36,587 nt of DNA from Candidatus Rokubacteria bacterium GWA2_73_35 (lineage in GTDB: Bacteria > Methylomirabilota > Methylomirabilia > Rokubacteriales > CSP1-6), in the NCBI GenBank assembly GCA_001790205.1, contig MGBU01000171.1, positions 1 through 36,587 on the forward strand. The letters run 5' to 3'. The position numbers and the translations under genes are program-made. Numbering within the stretch: the first letter of the stretch is position 1; each line of letters starts with the position of its first letter. A model generated the notes under the pieces. The model was not told the origin of the DNA. It did no database searches and was given only the letters and a program-made list of their open reading frames with translations. This document shows, one piece after another, positions 24,684-33,183 of the stretch.

Positions 24684-25307
24684 ATGGCCGATACGGAGCG
24701 GGAGGCGCAGGGGAGCACGGGAACGAAGGAGGTGGCGATCGTCGTCGGGATCCTCCTGACGGTCGTCGCCGTGACGATGGTGACGTACTGGGTCCGCTCC
24801 CGGGGAGCGGAAGCGGGGACGGACACGGTCACGGCGCAGGCGACGGAGTCGCCGAGACCCCGGGTCACGGCGCCGGCGCCCGGGCCGGCGCCGAGCGAGG
24901 CCGTCCACGCCGACGTCTACTTCGACTTCAAGAGCGTCCGCCTCCGGGCCGACGCCGTCCGCGTGCTCCAGGAGAAGGCCGCGCTCATGGACCGGGCTCA
25001 CGGCTGGGCGGTGCTGGTCCAGGGCTACGCCGACCGCCAGGGGTCGGCCGAGTACAACCGCGTGCTCGCGCTGCGCCGCGCCGACACCGTCAAGCAGTTC
25101 CTGATCGAGCTCGGCGTGCCCGAGACGTCGGTCAGGGTGGTCACGCTCGGCTCGGAGGCCGCCCTCTGCGACGAGCCGACCCTCGAGTGCCAGCAGCTGA
25201 ACCGCCGGGTCCACGTCGAGATCAGAAAGCTGGGGCGCGCCGCGGCCAGGCCCGTGCGCGCGGTGATCGCCCGCGGCGACGTCCTCGACACGACGGCCGG
25301 CCGGTAG
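24684..25307 (+). CDS. OmpA family protein with a single N-terminal TM segment
   Basis: VAIVVGILLTVVAVTMVTYWV TM; OmpA core VYFDFKSVRLRADAVRVLQEKAALM...VLVQGYADRQGSAEYNRVLALRRADTVKQFLIELGV. Confidence 0.88.
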   Translation: MADTEREAQGSTGTKEVAIVVGILLTVVAVTMVTYWVRSRGAEAGTDTVTAQATESPRPRVTAPAPGPAPSEAVHADVYFDFKSVRLRADAVRVLQEKAALMDRAHGWAVLVQGYADRQGSAEYNRVLALRRADTVKQFLIELGVPETSVRVVTLGSEAALCDEPTLECQQLNRRVHVEIRKLGRAAARPVRAVIARGDVLDTTAGR

Positions 25308-25313
25308 CCGCCC

Positions 25314-27356
25314 ATGCGCGCCACGCCCCGGCGGCTCGCGCTCGTGCTCTGCGTGCTCCTGCTCTTCGCGCTCCTCGCGCCGGGAGCCGAGGGTGCGCTC
25401 TTCTGGCGGACCGCGGGCCAGGAGGCGCTCGTCCCCGCGCCGGCGCTCCGGACCGACGTCGAGATCCGCGTGACCGGGATCGTCGCGCGGGCGCGGGTCC
25501 GCCAGGAGTTCACCAACCCGAGCGGCGAGTGGGCCGAGGGCGTCTACGTGTTCGCGCTCCCGGACGAGGCCGCGGTGGACCGCCTGCGGATGCGGGTCGG
25601 CGAGCGGCAGATCGAGGGCGTGATCCGCGAGCGCGCCGAGGCGAAGGCGACCTACGAGCAGGCCCGGCGCGAGGGCCGGCGCGCGAGTCTCGTCGAGCAG
25701 GAGCGCCCGAACGTCTTCACGACCTCGGTGGCCAACATCGCGCCGGGCGCCGTGATCACCGTCGAGATCGAGTACCAGCACGCCGTCCGCTACGACGCGG
25801 GCCGGTTCCGGCTGCGCTTCCCGATGGTCGTCGGGCCGCGCTACATCCCCGGCGCGCCCGCGGCCCGGCCCGCGACGGGGACCGGCTGGGCGCCCGACAC
25901 CGACGCGGTCCCCGACGCCTCGCGCCTCACGCCGCCCGTCGCGCACCCCGCGCGCGGGCCGAGGAACCCGCTCGCGCTCAGGGTCGAGCTCGATCCCGGC
26001 GTGCCGCTCGGCAGCCTCGGCGCGACGTACCACGCGATCCGGACGACGCCGCTCGCCGCCGGACGCGTCCGGATCGAGCTCGACGCCGGGAGCGTCCCCG
26101 CGGACCGGGACTTCGAGCTGGTGTGGGAGCCCGCGGCCGACCAGGCGCCGCTCGCGGCGCTCTTCGCGGAGCGGAAGGGCGACGAGGTCTTCGCCCTCCT
26201 GATGGTCGTGCCGCCGGCGCCCGACGGGCCCGCGGGGCCGGACGTCCCGCGCGAGGTGGTCTTCGTGATCGACGTCTCGGGCTCGATGCACGGGCAGTCG
26301 ATCGAGCAGGCCCGGGCGGCGCTCAGGCTCGCGCTCGGGCGCTTGAAGCCCGCGGACACCTTCAACGTGATCAGCTTCAACGACCGCACCGCGAGCCTGT
26401 TCGCCGGCGCCGCGCCCGCGACCCGGGACAACGCCCGGTACGCCGACCGCTGGGTGGCGGCGCTCAGAGCCCAGGGCGGGACCGAGATGCTGCCGGCGCT
26501 CCGCCTGGCCCTCGACGGGCAGGAGCGCGCCGGGCGTCTCCGGCAGGTGATCTTCCTGACGGACGGCGCCGTCGGCAACGAGGCCCAGCTCTTCGCGGCG
26601 ATCCGCGAGCGCCTGGGCGCGAGCCGCCTGTTCACCGTCGGCATCGGCTCGGCGCCCAACGCCCACTTCATGCGCGAGGCCGCGCGGCTCGGCCGCGGCA
26701 CCTTCACCTTCATCGGCAGCACGGCCGAGGTGCAGGAGCGGATGGGCGCGCTCTTCCGGAAGCTCGAGGCGCCCGCGCTGACCGACGTGACGCTCGAGCT
26801 GCCCGCGGAGGCCGGCGCCGAGGTCCTGCCCTCGCCCATTCCCGACCTCTACGCGGGCGAGCCCGTCCTGGTCGCGCTCAGGGCCCGGACGCTCCCGGGG
26901 CGCGCGGTGCTCCGCGGCCGCCTCGGCGCGCTCGAGTGGGAGCGCACGCTCGCGCTCGCGCCGGAGTCCGAGGGCGCCGGGCTCGCGGCCCACTGGGCGC
27001 GGGCGAAGATCGCGGCGCTGCTCGACGGGCGGCGCGCCGGCGTCGCGGAGGACGAGGTGCGGCGCGCCGTGGTCGAGGTCGCCCTCGCCCACGGCCTGGT
27101 GAGCCGCTACACGAGCCTCGTCGCCGTGGACGTGACGCCGGTCCGCCCCGACGACGCGCGGCTCTGGACGCACGCCCTCGAGACGAACCTGCCCGAGGGC
27201 TGGGACTACACCGCGGTCTTCGGCCTGGGCCAGGGCGCGACGCCCGCGCCGCTCCACCTGGCGCTCGGGCTCGGCGCGCTCCTGCTCGCGGCGGCGCTCC
27301 TCGCGTGGCGCGGGCGCGCCGTCGCGCTCGGCGCGCGGTGGCGGCGTGCGCCGTAG
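25314..27356 (+). CDS. VIT-VWA domain protein, sortase-target type (marine proteobacterial sortase target protein-like)
   Basis: VIT domain (DVEIRVTGIVARARVRQEFTNPSGEWAEGVYVFALPDEAAVDRLRM), VWA MIDAS VFVIDVSGSMHGQSIEQA, C-terminal GQGATPAPLHLALGLGALLLAAALLAWRGRAV (sorting-signal-like plus TM plus Arg). Confidence 0.85.
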   Translation: MRATPRRLALVLCVLLLFALLAPGAEGALFWRTAGQEALVPAPALRTDVEIRVTGIVARARVRQEFTNPSGEWAEGVYVFALPDEAAVDRLRMRVGERQIEGVIRERAEAKATYEQARREGRRASLVEQERPNVFTTSVANIAPGAVITVEIEYQHAVRYDAGRFRLRFPMVVGPRYIPGAPAARPATGTGWAPDTDAVPDASRLTPPVAHPARGPRNPLALRVELDPGVPLGSLGATYHAIRTTPLAAGRVRIELDAGSVPADRDFELVWEPAADQAPLAALFAERKGDEVFALLMVVPPAPDGPAGPDVPREVVFVIDVSGSMHGQSIEQARAALRLALGRLKPADTFNVISFNDRTASLFAGAAPATRDNARYADRWVAALRAQGGTEMLPALRLALDGQERAGRLRQVIFLTDGAVGNEAQLFAAIRERLGASRLFTVGIGSAPNAHFMREAARLGRGTFTFIGSTAEVQERMGALFRKLEAPALTDVTLELPAEAGAEVLPSPIPDLYAGEPVLVALRARTLPGRAVLRGRLGALEWERTLALAPESEGAGLAAHWARAKIAALLDGRRAGVAEDEVRRAVVEVALAHGLVSRYTSLVAVDVTPVRPDDARLWTHALETNLPEGWDYTAVFGLGQGATPAPLHLALGLGALLLAAALLAWRGRAVALGARWRRAP

Positions 27357-27918
27357 CCGGGGTCTCGCCCTCGGCGCGGCGCTCCTCGCCGCCGTCGGCG
27401 CCTGGCAGGTCGGCGAGGGCGCGTGGATCCACGTGAAGGCGCGCCTGGCCCAGCGCCTGCTCGCGCGCGCGTGGGCGCGCACGCTCGCGGGCGAGCGCGC
27501 GGCGCGGCCCTGGCCCTGGGCCGACACGTGGCCGGTGGCGCGCCTGCGCGTGCCGGCCCACGGCGTCGACCTCGTCGTCCTCGCGGGTGTGAGCGGTCGC
27601 ACGCTCGCGTTCGGCCCGGGCCTGGCGCCCGGCCCGCCGCCGGGCGCGCCGGGCACCGCGATCCTGACGGGCCACCGGGACACGCACTTCCGGTTCCTCC
27701 GCCGGGTGCGGCCGGGCGACGAGATCGTCCTCGAGGTGCCGGGCGCGCCGCCCGCACGGTTCCGCGTGCGGGAGCTCCTCGTGGTGGACGCGCGCACCGC
27801 GGTCGTCGCGAGCGCGGCGGACGCGCCCGGCCTGGTGCTCCTGACCTGCTATCCCTTCGACGCCGTGGTCCCGGGCGGGCCGCTGCGCTGGGCCGTCGTC
27901 GCCGAGGTCGTTCCGTGA
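27346..27918 (+). CDS. Sortase, class GN-like
   Basis: GTG start overlapping the VIT-VWA stop; GTAILTGHRDTHFRFLRRVRPGDEIVLE (catalytic His) and LVLLTCYPFDAVVPGGPLRWAVVA (catalytic Cys, Arg). Confidence 0.9.
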   Translation: MRRSRGLALGAALLAAVGAWQVGEGAWIHVKARLAQRLLARAWARTLAGERAARPWPWADTWPVARLRVPAHGVDLVVLAGVSGRTLAFGPGLAPGPPPGAPGTAILTGHRDTHFRFLRRVRPGDEIVLEVPGAPPARFRVRELLVVDARTAVVASAADAPGLVLLTCYPFDAVVPGGPLRWAVVAEVVP

Positions 27919-27953
27919 GACCATCGCGCCACCCCGAACAAGGAGGGCGCGCG

Positions 27954-28361
27954 ATGGCCGAGAGCGAGAGCATGCGGAAGGGCCGCGAGCTGCGGCGGCA
28001 GCTCATGGGCGACGCCTACGTGGAGCGCATGAACCGGACCGTCTACGCGGACCCGATCATGACGAAGTTCGTGGACCTCGCCGCCGAGACGGTCTTCGGC
28101 GCGCTGTGGACCCGGCCGGGCCTCGACCTCAAGACGCGGACGCTGGTCTCCGTCGTCTCCGACGCCGCGACCGGCCGCGCGCCCGAGCTGGCCATCCACC
28201 TGCGCATGGCGCTCCGCCAGGGCTGGACCGAGGATGAGCTGGTCGAGGTGCTCCTGCACCTCTCCGGCTACGTCGGCGTGCCCCTGATCCGCGAGGCGCT
28301 GCTCACGGCGAAGGAGGTCTTCGCCGAGACGCGCGCGGAGCGCGGACGCGCTACGTCCTGA
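27954..28361 (+). CDS. Carboxymuconolactone decarboxylase family protein
   Basis: ATG at 27954; LKTRTLVSVVSDAATGRAPELAIHLRMALRQGWTEDELVEVLLHLSGYVGVPLIREAL. Confidence 0.9.
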   Translation: MAESESMRKGRELRRQLMGDAYVERMNRTVYADPIMTKFVDLAAETVFGALWTRPGLDLKTRTLVSVVSDAATGRAPELAIHLRMALRQGWTEDELVEVLLHLSGYVGVPLIREALLTAKEVFAETRAERGRATS

Positions 28362-28944
28362 TCCCGAGCCGCGTCTCGAGCAGCAGGCGCACCTCGGCGG
28401 CGGCCGCGCGCCAGAGCGGCGCGCCGGGGACGTCGTACTCGGCCTGGACGAGCTTCCGGTACTCGGCCATCGCCGCGTCCTGCTTGTCCTTGGGCGCGAC
28501 GTCGAGCGTCCGGGCGCGGATCCCGGCGACCTTGCCCGTCGCCGCGTGGGCGCGCTCGATCCAGCGGCCGAGCTCGTTCCAGTCCCGGTCGAAGAAGATC
28601 ACGACGGGGATGGACTGGTAGCCGTTGTTCAGGAACGTGTCGCGCAGGTCCGGGTTCTGGTCGCGGAGGAACACGCGCAGCTCCGCGCCCGGCATCGCCT
28701 CGCACACGCGGGCGATCAGCGGCGAGTTCCGGTGGACGTCGCCGCACCAGTTCTCGGCGAGCATCAGCACGTAGCGCACCTGCGTGATCCCGCCGAAGAA
28801 CTTCCGTTCGTCCTCGCTGAGCGCCGCCTTCGCGTAGTTGTCCTCGGTGCGGGCCCGCGTGTCGCCCATCTGGGCCACGTACTCCTTCCAGGTCAGGCCG
28901 GTGGCGAACCGGGAGGTGTCGAGAGGGATCCTGAGCTGAGCCAT
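28351..28944 (-). CDS. Thioredoxin-fold family protein (single Cys, WCGDV)
   Basis: ATG at 28944; YVLMLAENWCGDVHRNSPLIARVCEAMPGAELRVFLRDQNPDLRDTFLNNGYQSIPVVIFFD. Confidence 0.78.
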   Translation of the reverse strand: MAQLRIPLDTSRFATGLTWKEYVAQMGDTRARTEDNYAKAALSEDERKFFGGITQVRYVLMLAENWCGDVHRNSPLIARVCEAMPGAELRVFLRDQNPDLRDTFLNNGYQSIPVVIFFDRDWNELGRWIERAHAATGKVAGIRARTLDVAPKDKQDAAMAEYRKLVQAEYDVPGAPLWRAAAAEVRLLLETRLGIRT

Positions 28945-29047
28945 GGCGTCCTTGCCCTCCGTGAGTGTTCGGGTGCAGCCCGTTATACACCCAAACCGTC
29001 CACACGCAAGCCGGCGGCCGCGCCGCCGGTGTGGTAGGAATCTCGGG

Positions 29048-30277
29048 ATGCGCCCCGCCGCCCGCCGCTGGCTGATCGTCGCCGCGCTGTTCGTCGTCAC
29101 CTACGGCACCGCGACCCCCCTCGCGGCGTACGGCGTGTTCCTGCCCGTGCTGGCCGACGCCTTCGGCTGGAGCCGCGGCGCGATCGCGAGCGCGCTCTCG
29201 CTCAACCTGCTGCTCGGCGGTGCGGCCGGCTTCGGCATCGGCGCGCTCGCCGACCGCCACGGCCCGCGCCTGCTGCTCGCCGCGACCGTCGGGCTGGCCG
29301 GGCTCGCCTTCGCGCTCGTGGGCGTCGTCGACTCGCTCTGGCAGCTCTACCTCTTCGTCGGCGTGCTGGGCGGGCTCGGGATGTCGGGCTTCTACCTGCT
29401 CGCCGCCGCCACGATCACGCGCTGGTTCGACAGGCACCGCGGCCTCGCCCTGGCGCTGGTCCTGGTCGGGTTCAACCTCGGCTACATGACGGCCGGGCCG
29501 CTCGCGGCCTGGCTCGTCACGGCGCTCGGCTGGCGCCGGGCCTACGGGCTTCTCGGCGCCGGCGCGGGCACGGTGTCGGCCCTCGCCGCGCTCAGCGTGC
29601 GCCTGCCGCGCCCCGGCGAGGCGCCGCCGCCGCGCGCGACGCCCGCGCGGGGCGGCGAGGCGGGCGCGCGCGGGGGCGACCCGACGCTCGCCCGCGCGCT
29701 CGCGGACCCGCGCCTCTGGTGCCTCTGCGCCTGCTGGCTGCTCCTCGGCGGGCTCGGGCTGATGGTCAGCGTGCACGTCGTGCCGCTCGCGCGCGACCGG
29801 GGGATCGACCTCGCGGGGGCGTCGCTCGCGCTCACCGCGTACGGCGTCGGCGCCGTGAGCGGCAGGCTCACCGCGGGCGCCGTCTCCGACCGCCTCGGCA
29901 CGCGCGCAACGGTCCGCGCGGCGTTCGTGCTCGAGGCGCTCGCGCTGCTCGTGCTCCTCTGGGTGCCGTCGCGCCCGGCGCTGCTCGCCTCGCTCGCGCT
30001 GTTCGGGATCGGCTTCGCGGCGTCGGACACGATGGTCGTGAAGGTGATCCCCGACGTCTTCGGGCTGCGCGCGCTCGGCGCGATCATGGGCGTGCTCACG
30101 CTCGGCTGGCGCGCGGGCGCGGCGCTCTTCCCGGCCGCCGCGGGCTTCCTCTACGACCTGACCGGCTCGTACGCGCTGCCGTTCGGCGCGGCGCCCCTCG
30201 CGGTCCTCGCGGGCTGGGGGCTCTACGCGCTCGGGACACGGCCCGCCCGCCGCGCCGTCGACGAGTGGCGACGTTGA
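29048..30277 (+). CDS. MFS transporter
   Basis: ATG at 29048, 409 aa, about 12 hydrophobic segments; ALADRHGPRLLLAATV, GRLTAGAVSDRLGTRATVRAAF. Confidence 0.93.
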   Translation: MRPAARRWLIVAALFVVTYGTATPLAAYGVFLPVLADAFGWSRGAIASALSLNLLLGGAAGFGIGALADRHGPRLLLAATVGLAGLAFALVGVVDSLWQLYLFVGVLGGLGMSGFYLLAAATITRWFDRHRGLALALVLVGFNLGYMTAGPLAAWLVTALGWRRAYGLLGAGAGTVSALAALSVRLPRPGEAPPPRATPARGGEAGARGGDPTLARALADPRLWCLCACWLLLGGLGLMVSVHVVPLARDRGIDLAGASLALTAYGVGAVSGRLTAGAVSDRLGTRATVRAAFVLEALALLVLLWVPSRPALLASLALFGIGFAASDTMVVKVIPDVFGLRALGAIMGVLTLGWRAGAALFPAAAGFLYDLTGSYALPFGAAPLAVLAGWGLYALGTRPARRAVDEWRR

Positions 30278-30360
30278 CGGTCCGCGACCCTACGGCGTAG
30301 GCTCGGCGGCACGGCGACCTCCCCGGTCCGCGCGCGCGTCCGGGTCGGCGACCTCCTGCC

Positions 30361-30379
30361 GTAGCGCCGGCGGCGCTAC
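30361..30379. terminator. Candidate bidirectional terminator hairpin between convergent MFS and AOR genes
   Basis: gtagcgcc-ggc-ggcgctac, perfect 8-bp stem, 3-nt loop, overlapping the AOR stop codon; no obvious T-run. Confidence 0.35.
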
Positions 30380-32187
30380 ACCGCGGCCGCGGCGTCCGCC
30401 TCGATCCCGAGCGCGCGGAGCGTCGCCGTCGTGGGGACGCCCGAGCCTCCGTCCCAGCCCTGCTCCACGTAATAGTCGGTGACGATCTGCTCCTGCTGCT
30501 CGCGACTCAGGCCCGCGTGCTTGGGCAGAGGCTCGCCGAAGCGCGCGGGGAGCCGGTCGTCGGCGCGCGTCAGGCCCTCGCGCAGGTTGAACAGGCGCGC
30601 GAGCGTGAGGCCCCGGTGGGCCGTCTGGACCAGCTCCTCGGCCGTCAGGTCCCAGCCCGTGACGGCCCGGAGGATCGCGAGCGTCTGGTCGTCGTCGTAG
30701 GCGAGGAAGTGGCAGAGCCCGACCTGGTTCCGGAGGCCGTTCCGGTTGCCGGTCTGGCGCATGTGGTCCCCGCCGGTCGGCGCGAGCAGGTACGAGGCGC
30801 GCATGATCGGCATGTGCCGCGGGTCGTGCATCGCCATCTCGAGCCCCTTGACCGTCGTCAGGAACGCCTCGGACCCTCGCCCGATCTTGCGCGCGGCCCG
30901 TTGCGAGCCCTCAGCGAGGAGGTCGCCGACGCCCTCGCGGCGGGCGACCAGCTCGACGAGCCTCACGACCGCGTCGGCGTCGTGGAAGCGGAGCGGGACG
31001 CCGCCCGTGTCGTCGAGCGTGAGGAGCCCCTTCTCGAAGCACTCCATCGCCCAGGCGAGCGTGGCGCCGAGCGAGATCGTGTCCATCCCGAGGGCGTTGC
31101 ACAGCTCGTTGGCCTTGCAGATGGCGACGAGGTCGTCGAGCCCGAGGTTGACGCCGAGGGCAGCGAGCGACTCGTACTCGGGCCCGCCGTGGCGCGGGTC
31201 CACGCGGTAGCGCCCGCGCGGGTCCACCGCCACGCGCGTCCGCCCCTTGTACACCGCCTCCTCGGCCGCGCGCGCCGCCGCCGCCTCGCGCTCGACGTGG
31301 ACGACCTTCTTGCAGCGTACCGAGCAGGCGTAGCAGGACGTCATCTTCACGCGCACCTCGGCGCGCACCGCGACCGCGTCCACCCGCGCGACGGTGTCGG
31401 CGGCGCCCAGGCGGTGGTTGAGGACGGGCATGCCGCCCTCGAGGTTCTTGCCCTGCATGGCGGAGCCCGTGCCCAGCTCGTGGTAGGCGCGATGCTTCTC
31501 GTCGAGCGTGGACGCGACCCACTTGGCGAGCGCGAGCAGCGCGGGCGGGTCGGCGATCCTGACCGCGCCGTGGCCGCGGACGGCGACCGCCTTGAGCTTC
31601 TTCGACCCCATGACCGCGCCCATCCCGGTGCGGCCCGCGACCTCGTTGAGGTCGTTCACGATGCAGGCGAAACGCACGAGGCGCTCGCCCGCGGGGCCGA
31701 TCTGCGCCACGCGGACGCGCGGGTCGCCCAGCTCGGCGAGGATCGCCTCCTCGGCCTCGCCCGTGGGCTTGCCCCAGAGGGGCGTGGCGTCGCGCAGCTC
31801 GACGGCGCCGTCGTTGATCCAGAGGTAGACGGGCGCGGACGCCGCGCCGTGGACGACGAGCGCGTCCCAGCCCGCGCGCTTGAGCTCGGCCCCCCAGTAG
31901 CCGCCGGACTCCGACTCGCCGAACGCGCCGGTGAGCGGCGACCGGGCGCCGACCGAGTGGCGGCCCGCACCCGGGACGGGCGCGCCCGTGAGCACGCCCG
32001 GGGCGAACACGAGGACGTTGTCGGGGCCGAGCGGGTCGGCGCCCTTCGGCACGTGTCGGAGGAGGTAGTGGGCGATCACGCCGCGCCCGCCGCCCAGGCG
32101 CCGGAAGAAGGCCTCGCCCGGCTCCTCGATCCAGGTGCGGCGGTCGCCGAGGCTCACGTGCAGGACCTTGTTCCAGTAGCCGTTCAT
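30376..32187 (-). CDS. Aldehyde:ferredoxin oxidoreductase family protein (tungsten/molybdopterin enzyme)
   Basis: N-term GYWNKVLHVSLGDRRTWIEE...RRLGGGRGVIAHYLL; FGESESGGYWGAELKRAGWDALVVHG; RTGMGAVMGSKKLKAVAVRG; Fe-S motif CYACSVRC with later QVGLC. ATG at 32187. Confidence 0.94.
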   Translation of the reverse strand: MNGYWNKVLHVSLGDRRTWIEEPGEAFFRRLGGGRGVIAHYLLRHVPKGADPLGPDNVLVFAPGVLTGAPVPGAGRHSVGARSPLTGAFGESESGGYWGAELKRAGWDALVVHGAASAPVYLWINDGAVELRDATPLWGKPTGEAEEAILAELGDPRVRVAQIGPAGERLVRFACIVNDLNEVAGRTGMGAVMGSKKLKAVAVRGHGAVRIADPPALLALAKWVASTLDEKHRAYHELGTGSAMQGKNLEGGMPVLNHRLGAADTVARVDAVAVRAEVRVKMTSCYACSVRCKKVVHVEREAAAARAAEEAVYKGRTRVAVDPRGRYRVDPRHGGPEYESLAALGVNLGLDDLVAICKANELCNALGMDTISLGATLAWAMECFEKGLLTLDDTGGVPLRFHDADAVVRLVELVARREGVGDLLAEGSQRAARKIGRGSEAFLTTVKGLEMAMHDPRHMPIMRASYLLAPTGGDHMRQTGNRNGLRNQVGLCHFLAYDDDQTLAILRAVTGWDLTAEELVQTAHRGLTLARLFNLREGLTRADDRLPARFGEPLPKHAGLSREQQEQIVTDYYVEQGWDGGSGVPTTATLRALGIEADAAAAV

Positions 32188-32420
32188 CCGCCCTCCATGG
32201 GACTGAGCAGCATGACCTCCGCGCCGTCGCGCAGCCTCGCGTCGCGCGCCGCCAGCTCGCCGTCCACCGCGGCCGTCAGCTCGGCGTCGGGCGCCACCCC
32301 GAGCGCGGCGAGCAGGTCCGCGAGCGTGGCGCCGTCGGGGAGCGCGAGGCGCTGCGGCCCCTCGGCGCCGCGCGGCAGGTAGCGCCTGAGATCGGCGAAG
32401 AGCGTGACGGTGACGTGCAT
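32184..32420 (-). CDS. MoaD/ThiS family sulfur-carrier-like protein
   Basis: 78 aa ubiquitin-fold-like with terminal EGG; HVTVTLFADLRRYLP...LPDGATLADLLAALGV...LRDGAEVMLLSPMEGG. ATGA overlap with AOR. Confidence 0.85.
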   Translation of the reverse strand: MHVTVTLFADLRRYLPRGAEGPQRLALPDGATLADLLAALGVAPDAELTAAVDGELAARDARLRDGAEVMLLSPMEGG

Positions 32421-32500
32421 GGTTCTCGACCGCGACCCGAGCGGAGTATACATCCGGAGCCATATCGCCATCCGGCACCATGCGCTAGAATTGCGGACTG

Positions 32501-32899
32501 ATGTACTTCCGCGCGATGACGCCGCATGTCGATGGACTGCCGATGCGCGGACGGTCGGCTCGCACGCTGGGCGTTCGCGTGCCCCAGGATGTCAATCCTG
32601 ATGCTGCCGGCTACGTGAACCCTGGCACCGGGGGACTGTCGGTCGCGCCGGACTCGATGTGGCACGTACCCAATCACCGGCGGCCTCGGGGAATGGGGCA
32701 CGGCTCGACGGGACCGGTCCAGGACCACGTGTTTTCGATCGCGCCGGTAGCCTTGCGGGACAACAGGCTGGTCGCTCGCCGCGATCCGGTCGCGCCCATC
32801 GTGCATGCGCTGATCGAGCCCCAGCAAAGGGTCCGCCTCGAGGAGTTCGAGCGCTCGCTGGATGCCACGAGGCCGTGGTGGCAACAGGCGTGGCCATGA
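32501..32899 (+). CDS. Tse2-like putative ADP-ribosyltransferase toxin
   Basis: DAAGYVNPGTGGLSVAPD...VFSIAP...LVARRDPVAPIVHALIEPQQRVRLEEFERSL parallels the order of motifs remembered for P. aeruginosa Tse2 (APDTGGTSVFD...FVIPDGTDIPPDLKVKQDSY...HYTIMPAKPM). Start may be ATG 32501 or 32516. Confidence 0.6.
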   Translation: MYFRAMTPHVDGLPMRGRSARTLGVRVPQDVNPDAAGYVNPGTGGLSVAPDSMWHVPNHRRPRGMGHGSTGPVQDHVFSIAPVALRDNRLVARRDPVAPIVHALIEPQQRVRLEEFERSLDATRPWWQQAWP

Positions 32900-33183
32900 C
32901 CCCCCGGCTCCGCCGGTACCTGGAGCTGGAACGGCTGATGCTGATCCTGGACGAGGAAGGGGACCGTGGCGCCGACGCCCTGCGCGATCTCATGGATCCG
33001 ATCTGGTACTCCTTGAGCGAGGAGGAGCGGCGCATCCTGGACGAGCGCACGATCGGTCGGATCAAGTCCGTCGAGGAAATCCGGGTGCCCGCGGGCCCCG
33101 GGCTCTTCGGACCGGCACCCGGGCCTGTACCGCACCGGGCGCTCCCGGAGAAGCCGATCCGCGGCTGGGCGTCGGCCGCATGA
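32896..33183 (+). CDS. Small acidic helical protein; candidate antitoxin/immunity partner
   Basis: 95 aa; RLRRYLELERLMLILDEEGDRGADALRDLMDPIWYSLSEEERRILDERT; ATGA coupling to both neighbours. Confidence 0.65.
   Translation: MTPRLRRYLELERLMLILDEEGDRGADALRDLMDPIWYSLSEEERRILDERTIGRIKSVEEIRVPAGPGLFGPAPGPVPHRALPEKPIRGWASAA

Noticed and set aside
23379-27797. 1472-aa minus-strand ORF opposite SDR, OmpA, VIT-VWA and sortase genes
   Set aside because: Same shadow-ORF signature (Arg/Ala/Gly/Pro-rich, no motifs); plus strand genes are unambiguous.
30289-30301. Small hairpin cctac-ggc-gtagg after the MFS gene as a separate terminator
   Set aside because: Only a 5-bp stem with no T-run; too weak to claim beyond the neighbouring 8-bp hairpin.
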